From an uncultured Ectothiorhodospiraceae bacterium (GTDB taxonomy: Bacteria; Pseudomonadota; Gammaproteobacteria; UBA6429; Thiohalophilaceae): 22,491 nucleotides of DNA. The notes under the pieces were generated by a model. It ran no database searches. It saw nothing but the letters and a program-made list of their open reading frames with translations, and was not told the DNA's origin. The DNA lies in the NCBI GenBank assembly GCA_947259425.1, contig CAMYMO010000462.1, forward strand, positions 1 through 22,491, written 5' to 3'. The position numbers were made by a program, and so were the translations under genes. How positions within the stretch are numbered: the first letter of the stretch is position 1; every line of letters starts with the position of its first letter. Below are positions 1-6,467 of this stretch, one piece after another.

Positions 1-1179
1 ATCGTTGCCTGGTCGGATAAACTTAATAGTATTGAAGAGCTTAAAACTTCACAGGATTATAAGATTGCATTAACGCCGGCATCGCCTAGTGAATATTTAT
101 TAAAGTCTGTTTCCGTGCACTTTGATATTCCACGTATCCGTAAGGATAAGTCAGTTATTATTGCCGCGAATGGTTCAGAGGATGCACTGGAAATGCTGCT
201 CGACAAAAAGGTATCAGCTGCGGTTTTATGGGAACCTGATGTATCCCGCGCCATATCGAAAAAGGGCATTAAAAAATTATTAGGCACAGAACAAACTGAA
301 AAACTGATTGTTGATATCTTAATCGTTAACCGTGATTTTGCCAACGACGATCCGGAAGCGGTAAATGTATTGTTAAGCAATTATTTTAGAACCTTAAAGT
401 TCTATAAGGGTAATCAATCCAAGTTTATTTCAGATGCGGCTAATGATACCGGACTTTCCAAGAAAAAAATTGGCACCCTGTTGAAAGGTGTTAAATGGGT
501 CAACCTGATTGATAATGCGCAGCAGTGGTTTGGTGTTACTGGCAAGAAAAGTGTAAACGATGAGGCACTGGTCGATACCATTGAGAGTGTTGCGAATGTA
601 TTGGTGGATAGTGGTGATTTTCAGAATACGCCAATCCCCGCCAACGATCCGTATCGATTAACGAATAGCAGTTTTATCAGTAATTTATATAACAAATCTT
701 TTTCCTCGAACCAGTTTGGGACATCAGCGAATATAAGTGGCAACAGTAATAGTTTGTCTGGTCTGGCGAAGCCATTTACCGTTTTATCAGCTGCACAATG
801 GGCTAACCTAAAGGAGGTGGCAACATTGCGTGTGCGTCCAATCATTTTTCAAAGTGGTACAGACTTTCTGACCCTGGATGGTAAGGCTCAACTCGATATG
901 GCGGTGGATAACCTAAAGCATTACCCGAATTTTCGGATCTTGATTAAAGGCCACACCAGCAAACGCGGTGATGCAAAAGCGAATAAAAAATTGTCGAATG
1001 CACGGGCAAAGGCGGTAATGCAGTACATCAAGTCAACCTATAATGTCGATGTGAATCGAGTTAATGCAATAGGATATGGCGGCACTAGACCGTTAGCAAG
1101 GCGTGATGGCGAGTCCTTTCGCGAATATAATTACCGATTATCTCGAGTAGAAATTGCCCTGGTCGCAGAGGATTTGTAA
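1..1179 (+). CDS. Periplasmic substrate-binding protein fused to OmpA-like domain (5' partial)
   Basis: The reading frame is open from base 1, so the N-terminus and signal peptide lie outside the window; the GTG at 115 is internal. The first ~170 visible residues resemble NMT1/TauA-type ABC substrate-binding proteins, for example VLWEPDVSRA near residue 78. A Ser/Asn-rich linker follows. The C-terminus (about 275–392 of the visible frame) is an OmpA-like peptidoglycan-associated domain with GHTSKRGDAKANKKLSNARA, IGYGGTRPLA and a final SRVEIAL. The usual Asp of the GHTD motif, which helps bind diaminopimelate, is Ser here, while the downstream Arg of the LSNARA segment is kept. No permease or ATPase gene follows, so it is probably a ligand sensor or envelope anchor rather than a transporter part. 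It is 9 bp upstream of the membrane coiled-coil gene and probably cotranscribed with it. The domain calls are firm; ligand and role are unknown. Confidence 0.85.
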   Translation: MVAWSDKLNSIEELKTSQDYKIALTPASPSEYLLKSVSVHFDIPRIRKDKSVIIAANGSEDALEMLLDKKVSAAVLWEPDVSRAISKKGIKKLLGTEQTEKLIVDILIVNRDFANDDPEAVNVLLSNYFRTLKFYKGNQSKFISDAANDTGLSKKKIGTLLKGVKWVNLIDNAQQWFGVTGKKSVNDEALVDTIESVANVLVDSGDFQNTPIPANDPYRLTNSSFISNLYNKSFSSNQFGTSANISGNSNSLSGLAKPFTVLSAAQWANLKEVATLRVRPIIFQSGTDFLTLDGKAQLDMAVDNLKHYPNFRILIKGHTSKRGDAKANKKLSNARAKAVMQYIKSTYNVDVNRVNAIGYGGTRPLARRDGESFREYNYRLSRVEIALVAEDL

Positions 1180-1188
1180 CCTGCGGAT

Positions 1189-2001
1189 ATGAATGCATTT
1201 AAAGATATTAAGAAAGCGGATTTATCGACTAAGGCAATAAATTCAGCGATTACCAAACAAACCGTCCAGCACCCGGTTGTCTTATACCCGGCGGTGGTGG
1301 GGGTGCTTGGTATCCTTGCCGGTTTGTTGCTGGATGCGGGATTAGTGAGTTGGATCGTTGGCATAGCAGGACTGGCGACATCGATCCTGTCGTTTGGCAT
1401 TAACCGTGGGTTTCGCAAAGAACAATTTGCCAGCGAATATATTGATGAGTTATTTATGCAACTTGAGAAAAAGCGTAAAGACTACACGCTACGATTAGAA
1501 AACGTACTGAATGATGTCGGTTCCCAGGAAGGGAAAAAGCAGTTTAAACGTCTGGCGGATAAATTTTTAACCTTTAATGGTATGCTTAAAAATAAGTTAA
1601 AACCGGGTGAGTTAACCTTTTCACGTTATAACGCAATGGCAGAACAAGTTTATCTGGGGGCGCTCGATAATCTCAATGATCTTGCTAATACGATGAAAGG
1701 TATACAATCGATAGATGAGAAGTATATAAACAAAAGATTAGACGAATTGGCTAACCCGAATGATAGTGAACATACGTTAAAAGAGGTTGATGCTTTGCAA
1801 GCGCGTCTTGAGCTATTAAATAAACAAAGAGAAAAAATCGATTTTTATTTGTCGCAAAACGAAGAGGCAATGACCCGAATGGATGAGGCTATTGTTGCAA
1901 TAACCGATTTGAAGACAGAAGATATGCGGGCGGACATGGATCTTGAAATGGCGATGAGCCATTTACAGGATATTGCCAAACGAAGCAAAGACTATAATTA
2001 A
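1189..2001 (+). CDS. Two-helix membrane coiled-coil protein, XpaC-like
   Basis: This 270-aa protein has two adjacent hydrophobic helices (about residues 29–50 and 52–72). A long charged, helix-rich cytoplasmic part follows, with coiled-coil character around 195–265. The layout resembles XpaC ('5-bromo-4-chloroindolyl phosphate hydrolysis' family), whose genes commonly sit next to telA in Firmicutes and Proteobacteria. I see no catalytic motif, and the enzyme name of that family is historical. It lies 9 bp after the SBP–OmpA gene and 45 bp before telA, in the same direction, which supports a membrane-bound partner of TelA. The Shine–Dalgarno is weak, so coupling to the upstream gene is likely. 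The XpaC assignment is inferred from architecture and context, not from a diagnostic motif. Confidence 0.65.
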   Translation: MNAFKDIKKADLSTKAINSAITKQTVQHPVVLYPAVVGVLGILAGLLLDAGLVSWIVGIAGLATSILSFGINRGFRKEQFASEYIDELFMQLEKKRKDYTLRLENVLNDVGSQEGKKQFKRLADKFLTFNGMLKNKLKPGELTFSRYNAMAEQVYLGALDNLNDLANTMKGIQSIDEKYINKRLDELANPNDSEHTLKEVDALQARLELLNKQREKIDFYLSQNEEAMTRMDEAIVAITDLKTEDMRADMDLEMAMSHLQDIAKRSKDYN

Positions 2002-2046
2002 GCGCATAAAGATTATAACTAAAGGGATTAAAACAGGAGAATCATC

Positions 2047-3285
2047 ATGAGCTCTATCGAGTTAATAGACGACTTAACTGCAAAGAAGGTTAAGCACGAA
2101 ACTGAAACACTGGCGAGTGAAAAACTGGAAAAGATCCCTGAGCCGACTTCGATAAAAGAGGCCTTAGGCAGTGAAGTTAAAAAGGCACTGGAATTAGACC
2201 CTGAGACTGAAAAGCAGGCTAATGCTCTGGTTGAGCAATTTTTAAATATCGATCCGCAGGATGGCACGGTTACCCATGAAGCTAAACAGGCGGTGGAAAC
2301 GATGGGTGCAGATGCGCAAATCGATGCGGCGCGAACCAGTGATTTATTAAAGCAAAGTAATCTTCATACTTTGTCAAAACGTTCTGAAGATGGTGGTGAG
2401 ATAGCCGATGATTTGATCAACTTAAAAATGCAGGTCGAGGCATTAGAACCTCCGCATCTCGATTTTTCTCCGGGCTGGTTTTCAAGGGTGCTAGGCTACC
2501 TGCCTTTTATTGGAACACCGATAAAACGTTATATCAGCAAGTTTGAAACCGGCAGCACGGTGATAAATGCGATTAAACAGTCCCTGATCAATGGTGGAGA
2601 GCAGCTGAAGCGGGATAACCTGACCTTGTATGATGATCAAAAACGGATGCGTGCTTCGAACGAACGTTTAGAAAAGGCGATTAAGCTGGGTATGGCAATA
2701 CAGCAAAAGCTGACCGATCAATTAGCGACCTTAGCGACCACAGATCCACGTTTGAGTTTTTTAAAGGACGAGATCTTATTTCCGCTAAACCAGCGCATTA
2801 TGGATTTACAACAACAACTCGCTGTGAACCAGCAAGGTATATTGGCGATAGAAATATTGATTCGAAACAATAAAGAATTGATTCGCGGGGTTGATCGAAC
2901 CGTGCGTGTTACCGTAACGGCATTATCGATTGGTGCCACAGTTGCGATTGGTTTATCGAATCAAAAAATGATTCTCGATAAGGTCCAGGAGTCAGCCGAA
3001 ACGGCAAATTCATTAATTGCCAAAAATGCACAGATGTTAAAAGAACAGGGTGCGGCGATTCATAAACAGGCGACTGCGCCGACCGTTGATTTACAGGTTC
3101 TTAAGCAATCCTTTGCCAATATCAAGTCGGCGTTAAATGACATATCGACCTTTCGCCAGGATGCCTTGCCAAAGATGGCGGGTGCAATTATCGAGCTTGA
3201 TAAGATGACTTCAGAACAGGAACAGGCCATACAGGAATTAAACAAAGGCAATAAGGCATCAAGCCAGTTTAATATTGAAGTGTAA
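2047..3285 (+). CDS. TelA-family (toxic anion resistance / KlaA-like) protein
   Basis: This 412-aa protein has the layout of the TelA family (PF05816). An acidic N-terminus is followed by a central segment with FSPGWFSRVLGYLPFIGTPI near residues 140–160. Long helical stretches come next, with the conserved block around 280–305 (RTVRVTVTALSIGATVAIGL, then SNQKMILDKV). The length is near the family norm of about 360–400. TelA proteins have been linked to tellurite resistance and to membrane or antimicrobial stress, but their biochemistry is unsettled. A clear ribosome-binding site, AGGAGA, lies 9 nt before the ATG. The gene is third in the operon and is followed 12 bp later by the small 82-aa gene. 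The family is confident; tellurite resistance itself is not implied. Confidence 0.85.
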   Translation: MSSIELIDDLTAKKVKHETETLASEKLEKIPEPTSIKEALGSEVKKALELDPETEKQANALVEQFLNIDPQDGTVTHEAKQAVETMGADAQIDAARTSDLLKQSNLHTLSKRSEDGGEIADDLINLKMQVEALEPPHLDFSPGWFSRVLGYLPFIGTPIKRYISKFETGSTVINAIKQSLINGGEQLKRDNLTLYDDQKRMRASNERLEKAIKLGMAIQQKLTDQLATLATTDPRLSFLKDEILFPLNQRIMDLQQQLAVNQQGILAIEILIRNNKELIRGVDRTVRVTVTALSIGATVAIGLSNQKMILDKVQESAETANSLIAKNAQMLKEQGAAIHKQATAPTVDLQVLKQSFANIKSALNDISTFRQDALPKMAGAIIELDKMTSEQEQAIQELNKGNKASSQFNIEV

Positions 3286-3297
3286 CGGAGGACGACC

Positions 3298-3546
3298 ATG
3301 TCTGATCAACAAAACAAAGATGACGCATTAGAGGATGTTAAAAAACACTTGCTGGGTGCGTATGAGAGCCTGAAACAATATTATGACGATAATGTTGGTG
3401 AGGCGGTTGATAAGTTCGCGCATAGCGTGGATGACAAGGTGTCAGAATCGATGGATGACATGTGTGACACCATGATCCATTTCTCTTCAAACTTAAAAAA
3501 GAAAATCAAAGAGCGTCGCAAGGCCGCAGACAAAAAAGATTTGTAG
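3298..3546 (+). CDS. Small charged helical protein, last gene of telA operon
   Basis: This 82-aa protein has no recognised family. It is highly charged, acidic in the first two thirds and ending in a basic Lys/Arg-rich tail (about residues 66–80). It is predicted to be almost entirely helical with amphipathic or coiled-coil character. It has one Cys, near residue 55, and no signal peptide or membrane helix. A strong Shine–Dalgarno, GGAGG, sits 7 nt before the ATG, and the gene begins 12 bp after telA stops. That spacing and the strong initiation signal support a real, translated gene. Its position and helical nature suggest it binds TelA or the membrane coiled-coil protein, but this is inference. 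Confidence 0.7.
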   Translation: MSDQQNKDDALEDVKKHLLGAYESLKQYYDDNVGEAVDKFAHSVDDKVSESMDDMCDTMIHFSSNLKKKIKERRKAADKKDL

Positions 3547-3608
3547 AGTCTGAATTTAAACCAGCAAAATGATTCGCTAGCCAAAATATCACCACCTCTG
3601 ACGATTCA

Positions 3609-3652
3609 GGTCGGGGCCGACCGATTGTCACTAACTGCCCAATTTGGGCAGT
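3609..3652. repeat. Two adjacent inverted repeats downstream of telA operon
   Basis: The first is GGTCGG-GG-CCGACC at 3609–3622. The second is a 19-nt perfect inverted repeat at 3634–3652 (ACTGCCCAA-T-TTGGGCAGT, 9-bp arms around one base). Neither is followed by a run of T, so they are not typical intrinsic terminators. They may stabilise the 3' end of the upstream mRNA, or be binding sites for a dimeric regulator of the pilin gene. Confidence 0.6.
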
Positions 3653-3854
3653 GATCCGGTCATCTCTAAGCTTGCTCGACCGTAAATTTCTCAATCATTG
3701 TATTTTCTCAAACAATAAATTTTAGATTTAGCCTTAATTTGCCGACAAAATAACCACATCGAGCAGGTTAACCACTGTAATTGCTGAATTTTTTAAGTTA
3801 ATTATTGAATTTAGTTAATTTAGCAGAATATCAGCTATTTAACCTTACTTAGAC

Positions 3855-3870
3855 TGGCGTAAATATTGCT
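3855..3870 (+). promoter_or_regulatory. Candidate sigma-54 promoter of the pilin gene
   Basis: TGGCGT-N5-TTGCT gives the diagnostic GG-N10-GC spacing (GG at 3856–3857, GC at 3868–3869) and keeps the -12 TTGCT element. The -24 box differs from TGGCAC at two bases. Type IV pilin genes are often sigma-54 dependent (PilS/PilR or similar). A start of transcription 12 nt after the GC would fall at about 3881, only 2 nt before the ATG, which is odd. Confidence 0.5.
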
Positions 3871-3882
3871 GTTATCTTGAGT

Positions 3883-4404
3883 ATGAAAACTAAGGGTTTT
3901 ACTTTAATTGAATTGATGATTGTCGTCGCCATAATCGGTATTTTGGCTGCGATCGCGATACCGTCCTATAACGGTTATATGAATACAACCCGCATGGGTA
4001 AGGCCAAAGATCATGTCGATACCGCAGTCCGTTGGGTATCGGAAGGCTTCAAGATGGATGGCTCGCGTCGGAATATGAATCTTACTTATAATGTCGCCAA
4101 TGAGATGGGCGCATTGGGTGGAAACCAGAGCGAATTCCCTCGCAGTGCAGCGAATATGGTGAATTCGCTCAATAACGATCCTGGCGGAGGTGGTACACCA
4201 CGAGCCCGTTCGCCAGAGCAAGGCCTGGCTGCTTTTTCAGAAGCACCAAATGCCAATGCTGGCCAGGTGGGAATTAGTATTACCGGCCCATCAGGTCCGG
4301 GTGGTATCTGGCAAAGAGGTGATACGGTTATTATTACCCCGCCTGCGGGTTATCTTGATCTCACGCTTGCTAACAGCCCACCCATTACCATCATTTACGA
4401 ATAG
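3883..4404 (+). CDS. Type IV pilin-like protein (class III signal peptide)
   Basis: The 173-aa product starts MKTKG|FTLIELMIVVAIIG, a textbook prepilin leader with the PilD cleavage site after Gly5, Phe as first mature residue and Glu at mature position 5. The hydrophobic N-terminal helix runs to about residue 27. The ATG at 3883 is preferred over the TTG six bases upstream because it gives the usual short basic leader. The globular part is Gly/Pro/Asn-rich (GPSGPGG near 140) and contains no Cys, so the C-terminal disulfide loop of classical PilA is absent. No assembly genes are nearby, making this an orphan pilin or pseudopilin. No good Shine–Dalgarno is visible. An 83-bp inverted-repeat element starts 15 bp after the stop codon. 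Confidence 0.88.
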   Translation: MKTKGFTLIELMIVVAIIGILAAIAIPSYNGYMNTTRMGKAKDHVDTAVRWVSEGFKMDGSRRNMNLTYNVANEMGALGGNQSEFPRSAANMVNSLNNDPGGGGTPRARSPEQGLAAFSEAPNANAGQVGISITGPSGPGGIWQRGDTVIITPPAGYLDLTLANSPPITIIYE

Positions 4405-4419
4405 ATTCATATTTCCATT

Positions 4420-4502
4420 CAATGGGGTCAGACTCGATTGAAAAATAATTGCTTCGTCAAATCCAGCAGAAAACTAAGATTAAATCGAGTCTGACCCCAT
4501 TG
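4420..4502. repeat. REPIN/MITE-like inverted repeat (RAYT-type ends)
   Basis: Two perfect 20-bp inverted arms, at 4420–4439 and 4483–4502, carry the core GGGGTCAGACTCGATT and enclose a 43-bp spacer. From memory, ends of this kind flank IS200-like/RAYT (Y1) transposase genes in many gammaproteobacteria, and short non-coding copies are spread by them. No transposase lies in this window. In transcripts from either side it would form a long hairpin and could end transcription of the pilin mRNA and of the tRNA-Phe precursor. Confidence 0.75.
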
Positions 4503-4509
4503 GCGCTTT

Positions 4510-4545
4510 CGGTATAAAATGTAAACTATGTGGCCGGAAAAGACC
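4510..4545 (-). repeat. Degenerate edge of the tRNA-tail repeat array
   Basis: The bases just left of the array (CGGTATAAAAT, then a shortened stretch ending at the repeat boundary) resemble the end of the 157-bp unit (CGGTATAAAAATAG...). They appear to be a decayed, internally deleted remnant of a third copy. The alignment was made by eye. Confidence 0.4.
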
Positions 4546-4859
4546 AAGTAAAGATGCTGGCCGGAGGTGGCCGCTCTCGCACATCCCTGTGCTTCGCGGC
4601 ACCTGTGCATCCATGCACAATGGAATTGAGCTTGAATATATGTGGTTCAATTCCAGCGGTATAAAAATAGTACTTACTTATGGAAAGTTCGTGATGTGAA
4701 ACAAGTAAAGATGGTGGCCGGAGGTGGCCGCTCTCGCACATCCCTGTGCTTCGCGGCACCTGTGCATCCATGCACAATGGAATTGAGCTTGAATATATGT
4801 GGTTCAATTCCAGCAGTATAAAAATAGCGCTTACTTATGGAAAGTTCGTGATGTGAAAC
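4546..4859 (-). repeat. Two tandem 157-bp repeats containing the tRNA-Phe 3' tail (rtT-like array)
   Basis: Copies at 4546–4702 and 4703–4859 have exactly 157-bp period and differ at only four positions by eye. A third, partial copy is the 3' end of tRNA-Phe itself: the unit's first 25 bp (from AAGTAAAGATGG on the + strand) continue into the tRNA at 4860–4884. On the – strand each unit therefore repeats the last 16 nt of the tRNA (CCACCTCCGGCCACCA) plus its trailer. Each unit also holds hairpins, including TGTGCA-TGGA-TGCACA and a GGTGCCGC/GCGG-C-CACC pairing, and an inverted repeat TGGAATTGA...TCAATTCCA. The layout matches the E. coli tyrT/rtT array (178-bp repeats with 19 nt of the tRNA end). 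Because 157 is not a multiple of 3, frames shift between copies, so a protein product is unlikely. Confidence 0.85.
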
Positions 4860-4868
4860 AAGTAAAGA

Positions 4869-4944
4869 TGGTGGCCGGAGGTGGAATTGAACCACCGACA
4901 CGAGGATTTTCAATCCTCTGCTCTACCAACTGAGCTATCCGGCC
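4869..4944 (-). tRNA. tRNA-Phe (GAA), CCA encoded
   Basis: On the – strand the gene begins GGCCGGATAGCTCAGTTGG and folds as a complete cloverleaf. It has a 7-bp acceptor GGCCGGA/TCCGGCC, a D-arm GCTC/GAGC, and an anticodon arm with loop TTGAAAA carrying anticodon GAA. The T-arm is GGTGG-TTCAATT-CCACC. The discriminator is A (4872), and the CCA is encoded at 4871–4869. It has its own promoter 12 bp upstream and the tail-repeat array immediately downstream, so the primary transcript is probably a tRNA plus repeat precursor. Confidence 0.97.
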
Positions 4945-4956
4945 AAAGAGCGGCGT

Positions 4957-4985
4957 ATTAAACAGGCTGTCACGACAAGAGTCAA
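4957..4985 (-). promoter_or_regulatory. Sigma-70 promoter of tRNA-Phe
   Basis: On the – strand TTGACT, a 17-bp spacer and TTTAAT lie just before the tRNA. A GC-rich discriminator, ACGCCGC, follows the -10, as in stringently controlled stable-RNA promoters. The predicted start near 4950 leaves a leader of about six bases. Confidence 0.7.
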
Positions 4986-5018
4986 GGTCAATTCGCCCTT
5001 TCAGAGTCAATTTTTAGC

Positions 5019-5071
5019 AAAAACAACTAGTTAGCGGATAGATAGAGCCGCTGACTCCATCTTTAACTAGT
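5019..5071 (-). terminator. Probable intrinsic terminator after yggX
   Basis: On the – strand an outer stem ACTAGTTA/TAACTAGT (5064–5071 with 5026–5033) encloses an inner stem GCGG/CCGC. A run of five T (5023–5019) follows. The structure starts 15 bp after the yggX stop. The outer stem is AT-rich and a 12-nt bulge separates the two stems, so strength is uncertain. Confidence 0.6.
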
Positions 5072-5086
5072 GCCCCTCATACCATC

Positions 5087-5359
5087 TTAACTGGAGGGTG
5101 GGACGAAGGCTTCAGGCACGTCAGCACCGCCTTCGAACAGGAATTTCTGCATTTGTTCTTCTAAAAAGGCCCGATGTTTCGGGTCAATCGGGCTTAGGCG
5201 GTTTTCATTGATCAGGATGGTTTGGTGTTTCATCCACAGCTGCCAGGCTTCCTTGGAAATGTTCTCCAGTATGCGCTGCCCTAAGTCACCCGGGTAGGGT
5301 GCGCGCTCCAGGCCTTCTGCCTCTTTACCAAGATAGGCACATTGCACCATATTACTCAT
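5087..5359 (-). CDS. yggX: YggX-like Fe(II)-trafficking / oxidative damage protection protein
   Basis: This 90-aa cytoplasmic protein has the full YggX signature: the single Cys at position 7 (MVQCAYLGKEAEGLE), YPGDLGQRI, the helix ISKEAWQLWMKHQTILINE, and the end FLEEQMQKFLFEGG. In E. coli and Salmonella the family protects Fe–S enzymes such as MutY from oxidative damage and is linked to labile iron. It lies 10 bp after mutY, the conserved gammaproteobacterial order, which suits a role in guarding MutY's [4Fe-4S] cluster. The length equals the family norm. A terminator candidate follows. Confidence 0.96.
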   Translation of the reverse strand: MSNMVQCAYLGKEAEGLERAPYPGDLGQRILENISKEAWQLWMKHQTILINENRLSPIDPKHRAFLEEQMQKFLFEGGADVPEAFVPPSS

Positions 5360-5369
5360 ATTCTTATCC

Positions 5370-6467
5370 TCATTTGGTCGCGTGAGATTCTGACGCGAGT
5401 TGTTCTAATAACGTTTTAACGGGAGTGGGCAGGCCACGCTCATCAGGCTGGCGCGTGTTATACCAAATCAACTGCTCAGAATCCATGACTCCGATTGGAG
5501 AGCTGGCTGAGGCCTGTACTTTAATCGGTTGAATATCCAGGTGGTAGTGGCTAAAGGTATGGCGAAGCGGTGCGAGTGGCTGGTTAGCGGAAACGGAAAG
5601 CTGTAGATGGTGCCGGCACCAATCGTTGACATCATCATCGGGCTGGCATTCCGGGAAGCTCCACAAACCGCCCCAGATCCCGCTTGGAGGCCGTTGTTGC
5701 AGTAGGGTGTGCTGTCCGGATTTATCCATGATCAACAACATGCAGGTCTGTTTGACGGGTTTGGTCTTTTTCGGTTTTGAGGTCGGGAAGTCGGTTTCCT
5801 GCCCTTTCGCGTGGGCCTGGCAGTGGTTATTTAACGGGCAGTTGTCGCAGTCCGGTTTGCTGCGCTTGCACAGGGTGGCCCCCAAATCCATGATGGCCTG
5901 GGTATAGTCGACCAGATGTTCGTCTGGGGTATTGAGTTCCGCTTTGTCCCACAAGATTTGATCGACGGCTTTTTGCCCCGGCCAGCCTTCGATGGCGTAG
6001 TAGCGAGTAAGGACTCGCTTCACATTACCGTCAAGTATCGCATGGCGTTGCCCAAAAGCCTGGGCCAGGATCGCCCCGGCGGTTGATCGGCCTATGCCCG
6101 GCAGGGCCAGGACGGATTCAAAGTCGGTGGGAAATTTTCCGCCATGTTGATTTTGAATGTGTTGGGCGGCCTTGTGCAGGTTTCGCGCGCGGGCGTAATA
6201 ACCCAGGCCCGTCCATTGGTGGAGTACCGCATCAAGCGGCGCATTGGCCAATTGATTAATATCTTTGAACGTTTGCAAAAATCGCTCGAAGTAGGGGATG
6301 ACGGTAGTGACCTGGGTTTGCTGGAGCATGATTTCCGAAATCCAGACCCGATAAGCATTACGCGGCTGTTGCCAGGGCAAATCATGGCGGCCGTGCTTTG
6401 AAAACCATGCAAGCAGGGGCTGGGCAAGGTTATTCGTATGCTTCGCTGATGAGCTGTTCGATGCCAT
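5370..6467 (-). CDS. mutY: A/G-specific adenine DNA glycosylase MutY
   Basis: This 365-aa base-excision-repair enzyme removes adenine mispaired with 8-oxoguanine. The HhH-GPD domain shows the catalytic Glu45 (RVWISEIMLQQTQV), the helix–hairpin–helix LPGIGRSTAG (122–131) and the active-site Asp146 in ILDGNVKRV. The [4Fe-4S] cysteines are C200, C207, C210 and C216, with the same spacing as E. coli. The C-terminal NUDIX-like domain (about 235–355) carries LRHTFSHYHLD, the 8-oxoG recognition loop. The start overlaps the end of the upstream START-like gene by 38 nt; homologous sequence begins only at about residue 13, so a slightly later non-ATG start is possible. yggX follows after 10 bp. Confidence 0.96.
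   Translation of the reverse strand: MASNSSSAKHTNNLAQPLLAWFSKHGRHDLPWQQPRNAYRVWISEIMLQQTQVTTVIPYFERFLQTFKDINQLANAPLDAVLHQWTGLGYYARARNLHKAAQHIQNQHGGKFPTDFESVLALPGIGRSTAGAILAQAFGQRHAILDGNVKRVLTRYYAIEGWPGQKAVDQILWDKAELNTPDEHLVDYTQAIMDLGATLCKRSKPDCDNCPLNNHCQAHAKGQETDFPTSKPKKTKPVKQTCMLLIMDKSGQHTLLQQRPPSGIWGGLWSFPECQPDDDVNDWCRHHLQLSVSANQPLAPLRHTFSHYHLDIQPIKVQASASSPIGVMDSEQLIWYNTRQPDERGLPTPVKTLLEQLASESHATK

Larger units (their letters stand above)
3547..3882 (+). other. Intergenic region between telA operon and pilin gene
   Basis: About 330 bases carry no credible gene. The first third holds two adjacent hairpins (3609–3652). The segment from about 3690 to 3855 is strongly AT-rich with runs of T/A, as expected for an upstream activator or IHF-bendable leader. 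The final bases hold a sigma-54-like promoter. No intrinsic terminator with a clean T-tract is visible for the telA operon. Confidence 0.6.

Noticed and set aside
4428..4913. Open frames on the – strand through the 157-bp repeats (60–93 aa), reminiscent of the Tpr protein of E. coli tyrT
   Set aside because: The period is not a multiple of three, so the same repeat is read in different frames in each copy. The frames also run into the tRNA and have no ribosome-binding site.
5626..6401. Open frames on the + strand opposite mutY
   Set aside because: They are shadows of mutY, which is supported by catalytic and Fe–S motifs on the other strand.
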